The notes under the pieces: model-generated
The model's input: the letters and a program-made list of their open reading frames with translations, nothing else
The model's database searches: none
What the model was told of the DNA's origin: nothing
Origin: an uncultured Thermomicrobiales bacterium
GTDB taxonomy: Bacteria; Chloroflexota; Chloroflexia; Thermomicrobiales; CADCWN01
Reading direction: 5' to 3'
Assembly: GCA_902806415.1 (NCBI GenBank)
Contig: CADCWN010000195.1
Location: 1-35,664, forward strand
Length of the DNA: 35,664 nucleotides
Shown: in pieces, positions 8,479 through 17,160 of the stretch
Layout of the letters: the number at the start of each line of letters is the position of its first letter
Position numbering within the stretch: position 1 is the stretch's first letter
Position numbers and translations under genes: made by a program

Positions 8479-9315
8479 TTGCTCGACTACCTGGCGCTCG
8501 GCCACATCACGCTCGACCGGCAGCCGGATGGCGACTATCTGCCGGGCGGCACGGTCCTCTTCTCGGCGGTGCAGGCGGCGCGACTCGGCCTGCGCGCGGG
8601 GATCGTGACGACCGGCGATCCGGGCGCACTCGCCGCGCCGCTCGCGCCGTTCCGCGCGGAGTTGCAAATCGACCTCCGCCCGGCGGCATCGACGACGGTC
8701 TTCGTCAACGTCGGCGTCGGCGCGGCGCGGCGTCAGACCTTGCCGGAGTGGGCGGGACCGCTCGACCTCGCCGGGACATTGCCAGCGGCGCGGCTCGTCC
8801 ACCTCGGGCCGGTCGCTCGCGAACTTGATCCGGCCCACCTCCCCACCTTCCCGCCCGACGTCTTCGTCGGCGCGACACCGCAAGGCTGGCTGCGCCGCTG
8901 GGACGGGGGCGGTCACGTCACCGAGCACCCCCTGACCTTGCCGCCCGCGCTGACCGCCCGCCTCGACGCCCTGGTCCTCAGCGAGACGGAGGCGAAGCGC
9001 GCCGAGGCGACGATCGCCGCCGTGCGCGCGGGCGGCGGGCTCGTCGCCATCACGCGCGACGCGGCGGGCTGCACGATCCTCGACCGCGACGGCGAGATTC
9101 ACGTCGGCACGCAACCCTACCCGTTCGTCGATGATACTGGCGCGGGCGACATCTTCGCAGCCGCCTTCTTCGTCGCCCTCCGCGAGGGGCAGTCGTCGCG
9201 CGACGCCGCCGCCTTCGCCAACGCCGCCGCAGGGCTCAGCCTCGCCGGTCGCGGCCCCGCAGTCATCGTCGACCGCGCGGCGGTCGAGCGCGCGGTGGCA
9301 CGGGTAACGAGCTGA
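8479..9315 (+). CDS. PfkB-family carbohydrate kinase
   Basis: A 278-residue kinase of the ribokinase superfamily, phosphorylating a sugar or nucleoside with ATP. It opens with LALGHITLDRQPDG, has the GG sugar-binding turn (PGGT), and carries the C-terminal PfkB signature DDTGAGDIFAAAF, with D224 as catalytic base. The start is TTG with GGAGG 8 bp upstream. It is slightly shorter than typical members (about 300), mainly at the N-terminus. The last part (9216-9260) is copied in degraded form at 12699-12743. Substrate cannot be assigned. Confidence 0.9.
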   Translation: MLDYLALGHITLDRQPDGDYLPGGTVLFSAVQAARLGLRAGIVTTGDPGALAAPLAPFRAELQIDLRPAASTTVFVNVGVGAARRQTLPEWAGPLDLAGTLPAARLVHLGPVARELDPAHLPTFPPDVFVGATPQGWLRRWDGGGHVTEHPLTLPPALTARLDALVLSETEAKRAEATIAAVRAGGGLVAITRDAAGCTILDRDGEIHVGTQPYPFVDDTGAGDIFAAAFFVALREGQSSRDAAAFANAAAGLSLAGRGPAVIVDRAAVERAVARVTS

Positions 9316-9339
9316 ACGTAGCAGACCGAGGAAACAGAG

Positions 9340-9858
9340 ATGGTAGACAGACCGGCGTACCAGTGGCGCTGCCCCCATTGTGGGGAACTGCATGACGAAC
9401 TGCCGTTCAGCTATGGTGCCGCAGCCCCGGCCTATTGGTATGCCGTGCCGCCAACCGAGCGAGACGAACGCGCCGAACTCGGCGAAGAGCAGTGCGCGAT
9501 CGACGGTCAGCACTTCTTCGTGCGGGGCAATATCCGCCTCCCCATCAGCGACGATGTAGAGGATTTCTCATGGACCGCCTGGGTGTCGCTCAGCCCCGCT
9601 AACTACCAGCGGATGGCCGAACGCTGGCACGACCCTGACCGCGAGAACGAGCCACCTTACTTCGGCTGGCTCTCGACAGCATTGCCCTACTACCCCTCGA
9701 CGCTCAACCTGAAAACGTATGTCCACACGCAACCGCTCGGCGAACGTCCATTGATCGAGTTGGAGCCGACCGACCATCCGCTTGCGATCGAACAACGCGA
9801 AGGGATTACCCTGGCGCGAGTGCGCGAAATCGCCGCCGTAATCCTGCACGGCGATTGA
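9340..9858 (+). CDS. DUF2199 domain-containing protein
   Basis: A 172-residue protein matching the DUF2199 pattern: an N-terminal zinc-ribbon-like CxxCGxxH (WRCPHCGELHDELP), then PAYWYAVPP, CAIDGQHFFVRGNIRLPI, FSWTAWVSLS and NYQRM. The function of this family is not known. GAGGAAACAG lies just before the ATG. It begins 24 bp after the PfkB kinase and may be co-transcribed. Its stop codon is overlapped by the end of a MITE-like element. GC content is lower than in the neighbours. Confidence 0.85.
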   Translation: MVDRPAYQWRCPHCGELHDELPFSYGAAAPAYWYAVPPTERDERAELGEEQCAIDGQHFFVRGNIRLPISDDVEDFSWTAWVSLSPANYQRMAERWHDPDRENEPPYFGWLSTALPYYPSTLNLKTYVHTQPLGERPLIELEPTDHPLAIEQREGITLARVREIAAVILHGD

Positions 9859-10003
9859 TACCGACTTCGGGTGAAAATCTTGCCTGTCCAGCCCGCGCAG
9901 GCGGGTGTATCTTGCGCGGGTAGCAGGGCTTTGTGGCCACAGGCCCGCGAGGCGCGGCTTCAGCCGCCAGCCAGCATCGCAGGTTTTCCGCCGAAGTCGG
10001 TAT
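9858..10003. mobile_element. MITE-like element with 20-bp terminal repeats
   Basis: The left end ATACCGACTTCGGGTGAAAA (9858-9877) and the right end (9984-10003) are inverted copies, 17 to 18 of 20 matching. The ends read TA-CCGACTT and AAGTCGG-TA, compatible with TA target duplication as in IS630/Tc1-type elements. The interior (146 bp in total) contains CCCGCGCAGGCGGGT and TTTGTGGCC and no ORF. A related left end is at 32511. It begins at the stop codon of the DUF2199 gene. The remaining 10004-10231 shows nothing I can support. Confidence 0.65.
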
Positions 10004-10231
10004 GAGTCGGGGGCGCCGGATGGATCCGTCGTCCCCCATCCTTGCCAGCAGCCAGTTAATGGATCGGCGAGCCAATCTCCATCGTCAGCAATATGCCCCC
10101 CACGGGTATTTCGCGGCCGCAATCATCTCAAGCGAGACGGCGGGATGGGGCCGCAGGCCGATGAAGTCGGCAACGTGCCACTCCGCAGGGCGGCGAGGGG
10201 GACACCCGCGCGCCACGATCATCGTCTCGCA

Positions 10232-10876
10232 TCACTCCAGGCCGGCCTCCCGCGCCCGCACGATCGCCTGCGCCCGGTCGGCGACCTGGAGTTTGCCGAA
10301 GATATTGCTGACATAGTTGCGCACCGTCTTCGGGCTCAGTCCGAGTCGCTGGGCGATGGCGTGGTTATTCACCCCCACCGCCATCAGCCGCAATACGCCG
10401 CGCTCGCTCTCGGTGAGTTCGGGGAAGGCTGCGGCCCCGGCCGGGCGTGCCGCGAAGAAAGTCATCATCCGCGCGGCGATGGCGGGGCTGAAGATCGCCC
10501 CGCCGTGGCCCACCGCCAGGATCGCCCGCGTGATCTCGTCATCATCCATATCCTTCAGCACGTAGCCGCGCGCGCCCGCCCGCATCGCCGCGAAGACCGA
10601 GTCGTCGTCCTCGAACATCGTCACGACCAGGATACGACTCTCTGGTCTGGCGGCGACGATCTGCCGTATCGCCGTCAGGCCATCGCCGCCGGGCATCTGC
10701 AAGTCCATCAGGATGATATTGGGTTGGAGTTCGGTCGCCAGCCGCACCACCTCCACCCCCGAGGCGGCCTCCCCCACGAGGCGCAATGCCGACTGGCCGC
10801 CGAGCAAGGCCCGCAGCCCCTTGCGGAAGATCGGGTGGTCGTCGGCGATCAGGATAGTCAGCGCCTGGCCACTCAT
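10232..10876 (-). CDS. NarL/FixJ-family response regulator
   Basis: A 214-residue transcription regulator. The receiver domain (about 5-125) has the acidic pair in ILIADDHP, the phospho-acceptor aspartate in IILMDLQMPGGDG, the conserved T/S region (VVTMFEDDD) and lysine in GYVLKDMD. A LuxR-type helix-turn-helix occupies about 145-205 (LTESERGVLRLMAVG, AIAQRLGLSPKTVRNYV). An upstream extension of the frame to 11050 was discarded: ATG 10876 starts the receiver directly, with GGAGG upstream, and overlaps the kinase stop as ATGA. It is the output partner of the kinase just before it. Confidence 0.95.
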   Translation of the reverse strand: MSGQALTILIADDHPIFRKGLRALLGGQSALRLVGEAASGVEVVRLATELQPNIILMDLQMPGGDGLTAIRQIVAARPESRILVVTMFEDDDSVFAAMRAGARGYVLKDMDDDEITRAILAVGHGGAIFSPAIAARMMTFFAARPAGAAAFPELTESERGVLRLMAVGVNNHAIAQRLGLSPKTVRNYVSNIFGKLQVADRAQAIVRAREAGLE

Positions 10877-12177
10877 GGGGTGTGCCTCCGGGGGATGATC
10901 GCCGTGACGCAGGTGCCGCCGCCGGGTGCCACCGCGACGGCGAGGGTGCCGCCGAGTTCGGCGGCGCGCTCGCGCATCGAGGTCAAGCCGATCCCGCCGC
11001 CGCGCACGGCCGGCAAGCCCACCCCGTCGTCGCGGATGGTCAGCGTCCACGCCCTATCGCCCGCTTCGAGGCGCACGACGCAGGAGACGGCGGCGGCGTG
11101 TTGCGCCACATTATGCACCGCCTCGGTGGCGATCCGGTAGAGCGCCACCTCGACCGCCGCGCTCAGCGGCGGCAGCGCGGCGGGCAATTACAGGGTGAGC
11201 GTCGTCGGCGCGGCCACCGCCGCCAGGCTCCGCAGGGCACCATCGAGGCCGTGATCGTCGAGCAGCGGCGGGCGGAGATCGTAGACCAGGCGGCGGATCT
11301 CCGCCGTCGCGGCGCGCACATCGTCGCGCAGGCCGTCGATCAGCGCCTCGGCCGTCTCCGGCTGCGCGCGCAGCGCCCGGCGCACCGCCCCGAGTTGCAG
11401 CCGCAACGACGCCAGGGTAGGGCCGAGGCTATCGTGCAGATCGCGGCGGATACGGCGTCGCTCCTCCTCGCGGGCCGTGACCAGCTGCTCGCGCGAGACC
11501 TGGAGCGCGTCGGAGAGCCGAGCCGCGTGGAGGGTGATCCCGACCTGCCCGGCCAGATCGCGCAGCAGCCGTAGGTCGTTCGCTGAGAGCGACTCGCCCG
11601 GCCGTCGCGCCGCCGCGCGCAGCGCGCCGATCGCCGCGCCATGGTAGTCCAGCGGGATGGTGAGCAGTTCCGCCCGCGGCGGCGGGGTCCCGTGGGTCGT
11701 CGTGTGCGCCCCGTCGCCCAGGTCGGTCTCGATCGCCACATAGGGGAGCCGCAGCGTGGCCGCGATCGTCGCGACGATCGTTGGCACGATCGCGCGCACC
11801 GCCTGGTCCCGCTCGTGATCGAGGTGCTGGCGCACTTCGCTGAGCACCGCGTAGGGATTCGCGTGCCAGTCGTAGATCAGCCGGTCGATACGCACGCGCA
11901 GCCAGGTGTGCATCGGCAGGAAGGTGGCGGCGATGATCAGCAGCGCAATCAGGGTCAGCCACCAGGGCGGGGTCAATCGCTCACGGCTGACCCCGCCCAA
12001 CGCCACAACAATCACGTACACGGTGCCAACGTAGATCGCCAGGAGGCCGTAGCGCAGCGCGGGGCTGAACAGACCCTCACTCCATGGGGGTGGCGTGGCG
12101 CGCCGCGCTCGGGGGCGGGGGGCCAGCTGCGGCGCGAGCGTCGGGCCGGGGTCGGGCGCTGCGGGCGTCATCGCCAT
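10873..12177 (-). pseudogene. Sensor histidine kinase (HisKA_3), in-frame stop
   Basis: This reads as one NarX-like kinase of about 434 residues with a TAA at codon 330 (bases 11188-11190). The first part has two membrane segments (LLAIYVGTVYVIVVALG and LTLIALLIIAATFLP), a GAF-like region, and the dimerisation helix with phospho-acceptor H248 in RRDLHDSLGP. After the stop, in the same frame, comes the ATPase: N box EAVHNVAQHA, G1 IRDDGVGLP, G2 GGGIGLTSMRERA. A kinase cannot act without this domain. Either the base is an error, the gene is broken, or the ATPase restarts at TTG 11187, which has no ribosome site. Start ATG 12177 is 11 bp after the upstream gene. Confidence 0.85.
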
Positions 12178-12188
12178 TCTCGCGCGAC

Positions 12189-12560
12189 TCAAGCCGAGAC
12201 CGGGTGCGGCACCGGTCGCAGGAACAGCACGATGATGGCGGCGGACCACACGACCCCGAGTCCCCCGAGCAGGCGTAGGGACGGCGACGCGAAGATAATC
12301 GCCGGCAGCGAGGCCAGGAGCCCGAGCGCCGCGACGACGATCGCCAGCACCACCCCCCACTTCTGCATCCGCCAGGCCCCATAGGCCGTGACGAAACCGA
12401 GGATGGCGAGGGTGAAGTTGATGACCACGAGGACGAACGGTGGCGCACCTTCCACCGGGGCGGCACCGCGGGCCAGATTCGGCAACTCGAACAGCAGGCT
12501 GAGCAGGCAGAACAGCACCAGCAACACGACGGCGATGGTGTAGGACTGGGGGCGGTTCAT
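12189..12560 (-). CDS. Small four-helix membrane protein
   Basis: A 123-residue integral membrane protein of no recognised family, with four predicted hydrophobic segments: TIAVVLLVLFCLLSLLF, FVLVVINFTLAILGFV, WGVVLAIVVAALGLLASLP and LGVVWSAAIIVLFL. AAGGAG lies 7 bp before ATG 12560, so this start is preferred to one 27 bp upstream. It is first in an operon with the kinase (11-bp gap) and response regulator. It could be the sensed membrane partner or an accessory to the kinase; this is inferred from position only. Confidence 0.75.
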   Translation of the reverse strand: MNRPQSYTIAVVLLVLFCLLSLLFELPNLARGAAPVEGAPPFVLVVINFTLAILGFVTAYGAWRMQKWGVVLAIVVAALGLLASLPAIIFASPSLRLLGGLGVVWSAAIIVLFLRPVPHPVSA

Positions 12561-12601
12561 CGGGAGGCTCCTTTCGCGCGAGGACAACGGCCGATGGAGC
12601 C

Positions 12602-12607
12602 AGCATA
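12602..12607 (-). promoter_or_regulatory. Possible -10 of the two-component operon
   Basis: On the minus strand TATGCT lies 42 bp before the membrane-protein start, with a weak -35 (GTGACC) about 17 bp further up. Confidence 0.3.
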
Positions 12608-12675
12608 GCGTCCCATTGTCCCACGGTCACGAGGCCGGTGTCACATCCTGATCGGACAAACACCCGAGGCGTTCG

Positions 12676-12780
12676 GGACAGCGCGCGAGCGGCACGATCG
12701 CCAACACCGCCGCCGGACTCAGCCTCCCCGATCGCGGCCCCGCCGCCCTTGCCACCCACGCGGCGATCACGCGCGCTGAG
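12676..12780 (+). pseudogene. Decayed PfkB kinase C-terminus
   Basis: In one frame this reads GQRASGTIANTAAGLSLPDRGPAALAT, clearly the end of a PfkB kinase (compare GQSSRDAAAFANAAAGLSL at the end of the 8479-9315 gene). At base level 12699-12743 and 9216-9260 match at 40 of 45 positions. No upstream kinase body exists, as the bases before belong to the promoter region of the two-component operon. It is therefore a remnant of a duplicated or rearranged copy. Confidence 0.75.
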
Positions 12781-12808
12781 TACCCCACATCAGTTATGTC
12801 ACCTCCTT

Positions 12809-12859
12809 ACCCTCCCTCTTCAGGGGAGGGTCGCCGCCCGCAGGCGGCGGGGAGGGGTA
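12809..12859. repeat. CCCTCCC...GGAGGG dispersed repeat
   Basis: CCTCCCTCTTCAGGGGAGGG followed by CGCCGCCCGCAGGCGGCGG. The same unit occurs at 19711-19763 and, inverted, at 19651-19697. It lies in the gap between the pfkB remnant and the lon terminator. Confidence 0.7.
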
Positions 12860-12880
12860 AAAAGCTCCCACAACGAGCAA

Positions 12881-12910
12881 CGCCCCCGGAAGCGACCGCT
12901 TCCGGGGGCG
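12881..12910 (-). terminator. Terminator hairpin after lon
   Basis: Perfect inverted repeat of 13-14 bp (CGCCCCCGGAAGCG and its complement) with a very short loop, 33 bp after the lon stop. On the minus strand the sequence after it is moderately T-rich. Confidence 0.7.
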
Positions 12911-12943
12911 AACAACATCCTGCCGACGCTGAAATTGTGCCGC

Positions 12944-15367
12944 CTACAGCACCGAGTCCTGCGCCGCCTCAGGGATCGTCAGCGCGTCGGGCGGCACGAT
13001 GATCTCCATCGTGACCCCCTCGACCTCGCCCTCGTTGAGCAGCACCTGGGCGATCACATCGTCCATATTCTCGACCCAGAAGAATTCCATTTCCTTGGCG
13101 ACGTTCTTCGGGATCAGGATGAGGTCGCGCTTATTCTCGGCCGGGGCGACCAGACGGCGGATCCCGTTGCGGTGCGCCGCCAGGGTCTTCTCTTTCAGCC
13201 CGCCGATCGGCAGCACCCGCCCGCGCAAGGTGATCTCGCCGGTCATCGCCACGTCGTGCCGCACCGAGCGCCCGGTCAGCGCCGAGATCAGCGCCGTCGC
13301 CATCGTGATCCCCGCCGAGGGGCCGTCCTTCGGCTGCGCCCCTTCCGGCAGGTGGATGTGCAGGTCCAGCTTCTCCTGGAAGTCGGGATCGATCTTCAGC
13401 AGCCCGGCGCGCGAGCGGGCGTAGGAGAGGGCCGCGCGGGCCGACTCCTGCATCACGTCGCCCGCCTGTCCGGTGATCGTCAGCGTCCCGCGCCCCGGCA
13501 TCGTGGCGACCTCGACCGGGATCATCACCCCGCCGATCTCCGTCGCGCCCAGGCCGATCGCCACGCCGATCTGCGTGCCGCCCAGGCCCAGCTCGAAACC
13601 GTGGCGCGGCGGGCCGAGGAACTCTTCGAGCTTGCTGGCGGTGACCCGGATCCGTCCGGCCTTCCCCTTCACCACCTCGCGCGCCACCTTGCGGCAAACC
13701 TTGCCGATCTGCCGTTCCAGCCCGCGCACGCCAGCCTCGCCGGTGTAGCTGCGGATCGTCTGCACCAGCAATTTCTCGGAGAAATCGATCTGATCGCGCT
13801 CCAGCCCGTGCGCCTCCAATTGCTTCGGCAGGAGGTAGCGCCGGGCGATCTCGACCTTCTCATCCTCGGTATAGCCGCCGATATCGACGATCTCCATCCG
13901 GTCGCGCAGGGGGCGCGGGATCGGGCCGAGGGCGTTGGCGGTGCAGATGAAGAGGACGCCCGAGAGGTCGAACGGCAGGTCGAGATAATGATCCACGAAG
14001 TTGCGGTTCTGCTCCGGGTCCAGCACCTCTAAGAGGGCCGAGGACGGATCGCCACGCTGATCGGAGGAGAGCTTGTCGATCTCATCGAGCAGGATGACCG
14101 GGTTCTTCGTCCCGGCATTCTTCAGCGCCTGGATCAGGCGACCGGGGAACGCGCCGATGTAGGTGCGCCGGTGGCCGCGAATCTCCGCCTCGTCGCGCAC
14201 GCCGCCGAGGCTGACGCGCACGAACTTGCGCCCCATCGACTCGGCGACCGAGCGCCCGAGGCTGGTCTTGCCGACCCCCGGCGGGCCGTGCAGGCAGAGG
14301 ATCGTCGCGTTCGCCTCCGCCGCGCCCCCCGCGCGGTCGCTCTTCAGCTTGCGGACGGCCAGGAACTCGATGATCCGCTCCTTGACCTGATCGAGGCCGT
14401 AGTGGTCCTCGTCGAGGACTTGCTCGGCCACGTCGAGGTCCAGGGTGTCCTCGCTCTGCTCCTGCCACGGCAGGCCCAGCGCCCAGTCGAGGTAGTTGCG
14501 CACGACGGTCGCCTCGGCGGAGATCGCGGGCATCCGCTCCAGGCGGGTGACCTCTTTCAGCAGGCGCTCTTCGAGGTCGGCCGCCAGCCCCTTGCCCTTG
14601 ACCTTCTCGCGCAGGATCTCGATCTCGTTGCCGCCCTCGCCGCCCAGCTCGTCGTGGATCGCCTTCAATTGTTCGCGCAGGTAATACTCGCGCTGGTTCT
14701 TGTCGATTTGCTCGCGCACCCGCTCCTTGATCCGCTGCTCCAGCGCCATCACGTCCAGTTCGCCAGTCAGCCCCACCGCCAGGCGCTCCAGGCGCACGGC
14801 GGGGTCGGTCTCTTCCAGCATCGCCTGGCGCTCGGGGATCGCGGTGATCAGCTGGGTCGCCAGCAGATCGGCGAGTTGGCTGCCATCCTCAGTCGTGCGG
14901 ATGATCTCCAGCACCTCGCTCGTCAGCTTGCCCTTCTGCTCGCCGTGCTGCTCCACCAGCTTCTTGACGTAGGCGACGAGGGTGGCACCATCGGGCGACG
15001 CGATCCGCTGCTCCGGGATTTCCTCGATCTGGACGGCCAGGAACGGACGGCCCAATTCCACCGTGTTCAGGCGGACGCGCGCCAACCCTTCCAGCACCAC
15101 CTGGATGCTGCCACCCTGCTGGCGCTCGGCCTGCGAGACCTCGCAGAGGGTGCCGATCGGGTACAAATCCTCGAATTGGGGATCTTCGATCTCGGGGTTG
15201 CGGGGGGCGGTGAAGACGATCCGGCGACCGTGCGCCCAGGCTTCCTCGACCGCGCTGATCGAGCGGCTGCGCCCCACGGAGAGGGTGACGACATTGCGCG
15301 GGAAGATGACAACATTCTTCAGCGCGAGGAGAGGATAGCGCCGCGAATACAGCTCATGCCGACTCAT
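12944..15367 (-). CDS. lon: ATP-dependent protease Lon
   Basis: An 807-residue Lon, the cytosolic hexameric AAA+ protease that degrades misfolded and regulatory proteins. Length is that of bacterial LonA. The N-terminal substrate domain begins with [17 protein letters not shown]. The ATPase has Walker [10 protein letters not shown] (about residue 361-369), Walker [11 protein letters not shown] and sensor regions. The protease domain has the Ser-Lys dyad: S684 in KDGPSAGIT and the lysine of [14 protein letters not shown] near residue 726. ATG 15367 follows GGAGAAGACGG. A hairpin follows the gene and a promoter-like element lies about 170 bp upstream, implying a long leader. Confidence 0.98.
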   Translation of the reverse strand: MSRHELYSRRYPLLALKNVVIFPRNVVTLSVGRSRSISAVEEAWAHGRRIVFTAPRNPEIEDPQFEDLYPIGTLCEVSQAERQQGGSIQVVLEGLARVRLNTVELGRPFLAVQIEEIPEQRIASPDGATLVAYVKKLVEQHGEQKGKLTSEVLEIIRTTEDGSQLADLLATQLITAIPERQAMLEETDPAVRLERLAVGLTGELDVMALEQRIKERVREQIDKNQREYYLREQLKAIHDELGGEGGNEIEILREKVKGKGLAADLEERLLKEVTRLERMPAISAEATVVRNYLDWALGLPWQEQSEDTLDLDVAEQVLDEDHYGLDQVKERIIEFLAVRKLKSDRAGGAAEANATILCLHGPPGVGKTSLGRSVAESMGRKFVRVSLGGVRDEAEIRGHRRTYIGAFPGRLIQALKNAGTKNPVILLDEIDKLSSDQRGDPSSALLEVLDPEQNRNFVDHYLDLPFDLSGVLFICTANALGPIPRPLRDRMEIVDIGGYTEDEKVEIARRYLLPKQLEAHGLERDQIDFSEKLLVQTIRSYTGEAGVRGLERQIGKVCRKVAREVVKGKAGRIRVTASKLEEFLGPPRHGFELGLGGTQIGVAIGLGATEIGGVMIPVEVATMPGRGTLTITGQAGDVMQESARAALSYARSRAGLLKIDPDFQEKLDLHIHLPEGAQPKDGPSAGITMATALISALTGRSVRHDVAMTGEITLRGRVLPIGGLKEKTLAAHRNGIRRLVAPAENKRDLILIPKNVAKEMEFFWVENMDDVIAQVLLNEGEVEGVTMEIIVPPDALTIPEAAQDSVL

Positions 15368-15539
15368 CCGTCTTCTCCCCCCCGGCGTCCGGCAATACCG
15401 GCCCAGGATTGTTCCTCGTTTTGTCCCTCGTCACCATCGGTCATCAACGGCAGGACGGCTGCTGGACGTACACTCGTGCCCCGCCGTCAAGGTAGGCTGA
15501 TGCGATGAACGTACAGCGATGAGAGCAGCTTGCGAACGT

Positions 15540-15548
15540 AGTATAGCA
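15540..15548 (-). promoter_or_regulatory. Extended -10 promoter for lon
   Basis: On the minus strand TGCTATACT, the same nonamer as at 1773-1781. TTGACC lies too close to be its -35. The predicted leader to lon ATG is about 165 nt. No CIRCE heat-shock operator was found here. Confidence 0.45.
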
Positions 15549-15721
15549 CCCCCGGTCAAGGCGCGAGATCGTTTCCGTTAGCTCTTTGGTCCCGAGTCAG
15601 CCCGAACAATTCGGCCGCAGCGCACCCATCGGCAGGCTGCTACTGAGCTATACGATTAAAAATGCTGGAAAGGATATTGCCAATCGGTCCCGCGCGATCC
15701 ACATCGTGAGGGAAGACGATT

Positions 15722-15823
15722 TTCACCGCAGAGGCGCAGAGACGCAGGGGGCCGCAGAGGGGACGAATTATCTATCTCGTTCCCTCTCTGCGGCCCCCTG
15801 CGTCTCTGCGCCTCTGCGGTGAA
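15722..15823. repeat. 102-bp near-perfect palindrome
   Basis: Left arm TTCACCGCAGAGGCGCAGAG... (15722-15759) pairs with the right arm (about 15784-15823), differing by one extra CT, around a short AT-richer loop. It is related in style (CAGAG units) to the ends at 3037 and 3381. It sits in the 15368-15945 interval between divergent lon and the dehydrogenase, in which I see no gene. Confidence 0.85.
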
Positions 15824-15846
15824 TTGCCCTTCGACTCGGCAGATGC

Positions 15847-15874
15847 TTGCTAGGCAGCGGCGTTCGGGTATGAT
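15847..15874 (+). promoter_or_regulatory. Promoter for hydroxyacid dehydrogenase
   Basis: TTGCTA (15847-15852), 16-bp spacer, TATGAT (15869-15874). The gene starts 72 bp downstream. Confidence 0.5.
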
Positions 15875-15945
15875 GCACGCGCCCGGTGGAGGGACCGGTC
15901 GGCGTGGGCCGATCGCGGGGATAGTCCGATAGAGGATAAGGGGAT

Positions 15946-17046
15946 ATGTTACACCGCACTCCCGATGAGCATATGATCCAATTGGCCCTGGCGCGGTGGC
16001 AGAACGCGGGGCAAGGTCGCCCGAAGCTCGGCGTCGGTTTTGCCGGGTGGAGCAACACAGGGCGCGTCGGCAAGCACCTGGCCGAGATCGACGCCGAGGT
16101 GACCGCCGAGGCGCTCGTCGATGCGCAAGGGCGCGTCGCCCCGGCCCTCGCGGCGGCCGATGTCCTCGTCTCCGGCGGGCAGGTACTGAACGGGCCGATC
16201 TACGACCAACTCGCCTGCCGCGTGATCCTGCGGCCCTACGTCGGCTACAACGACATCGACGTCCCCGCCGCCAGCCAGCGCGGCATCCTCGTCTGCAACG
16301 TGCCGGACGCCTACTCCGAGGAAGTGGCGATGCAGGCGATCGCCTTCCTGATGGCCGCGAATCGCCAGCTCGTCGCCTACGACCGCGAGACGCGCGCGGG
16401 CCGCTGGCGCGAGCGGATGGGCGCGCCGGGGCTACTGATCCACAATTCGCGCGCGCAGACGGTCGGCGTGATCGGCTACGGGCGGATCGGGCGGATCGCT
16501 GCGACCCGCGCCAAGGCGCTCGGGTTCCGCGTCCTCGCCACCGACCCCTACGTGGACGAGCGCGAGGTCGCCGATCTCGGCATCCCGCTGGTGCCGCTCG
16601 ACGAGGTGCTGGAAGAGTCGGATTACGTGCTGCTCCATGCCTTCCTCTGGGATGAGACGCACCACATGATCAACGCCGAGAAGCTCGCCAAGATGAAGCC
16701 GGGCGCGTGGCTGATCAACACCGCGCGCGGCCCGCTGGTCGATGAGGCGGCGCTGATCGACGCGCTGAAGGGCGGGCACCTGGCCGGCGCCGGCCTCGAT
16801 GTCACCGAGATCGAGCCGATCGAGACCGATAACCCGCTGCTCACCATGCCGAACGTGATGCTCAGCCCGCACATGGCGGTCTACTCGGAGGAGGGGCAGG
16901 TCCGCTCCGCCGATCGCGCGGCAGGGATCGCCCGCGCCACCCTCGCCGGGCATCTGCCCGACCGCGTCCCGGCTATCGACAAGGGCCTCTACGACGCCCT
17001 GGTCGCGCACGGTATCCCGGTCCACGCGGATATGGCGAAGCAGTAG
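15946..17046 (+). CDS. D-isomer-specific 2-hydroxyacid dehydrogenase
   Basis: A 366-residue NAD-dependent oxidoreductase of the 2-hydroxyacid dehydrogenase superfamily (phosphoglycerate dehydrogenase/CtBP-like). The nucleotide fold is TVGVIGYGRIGRIAA, with D in VLATDPY suggesting NAD rather than NADP. The catalytic triad is R261 (NTARGP), E290 (DVTEIEP) and H309 (LSPHMA). The N-terminal catalytic half contains VGYNDIDVPAASQRGI, the family's switch region. ATG 15946 is used; ATG 15973 (MIQLALARW) is a possible alternative. The exact substrate is not apparent. Confidence 0.92.
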   Translation: MLHRTPDEHMIQLALARWQNAGQGRPKLGVGFAGWSNTGRVGKHLAEIDAEVTAEALVDAQGRVAPALAAADVLVSGGQVLNGPIYDQLACRVILRPYVGYNDIDVPAASQRGILVCNVPDAYSEEVAMQAIAFLMAANRQLVAYDRETRAGRWRERMGAPGLLIHNSRAQTVGVIGYGRIGRIAATRAKALGFRVLATDPYVDEREVADLGIPLVPLDEVLEESDYVLLHAFLWDETHHMINAEKLAKMKPGAWLINTARGPLVDEAALIDALKGGHLAGAGLDVTEIEPIETDNPLLTMPNVMLSPHMAVYSEEGQVRSADRAAGIARATLAGHLPDRVPAIDKGLYDALVAHGIPVHADMAKQ

Positions 17047-17050
17047 CAGG

Positions 17051-17160
17051 CGTTAGTCGGGAGTCGGTAGTCCGTAGTCCGTAGTAGTCGCGGAGAAAGC
17101 TCAGTACGTTGCCTCACCCCCCGCCCTCTACCAACTCCCGACTACCGACTACCGACTCCC
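17051..17160. repeat. GTAGTCGG-type inverted repeats
   Basis: Tandem units of the type GTCGGGAGTCGGTAGTCCG (17055-17090) are answered in inverted orientation by ACTCCCGACTACCGACTACC (17135-17160). The right arm lies within the annotated N-terminus of the PAP2 gene. Similar short runs occur at 229-256. Confidence 0.65.
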
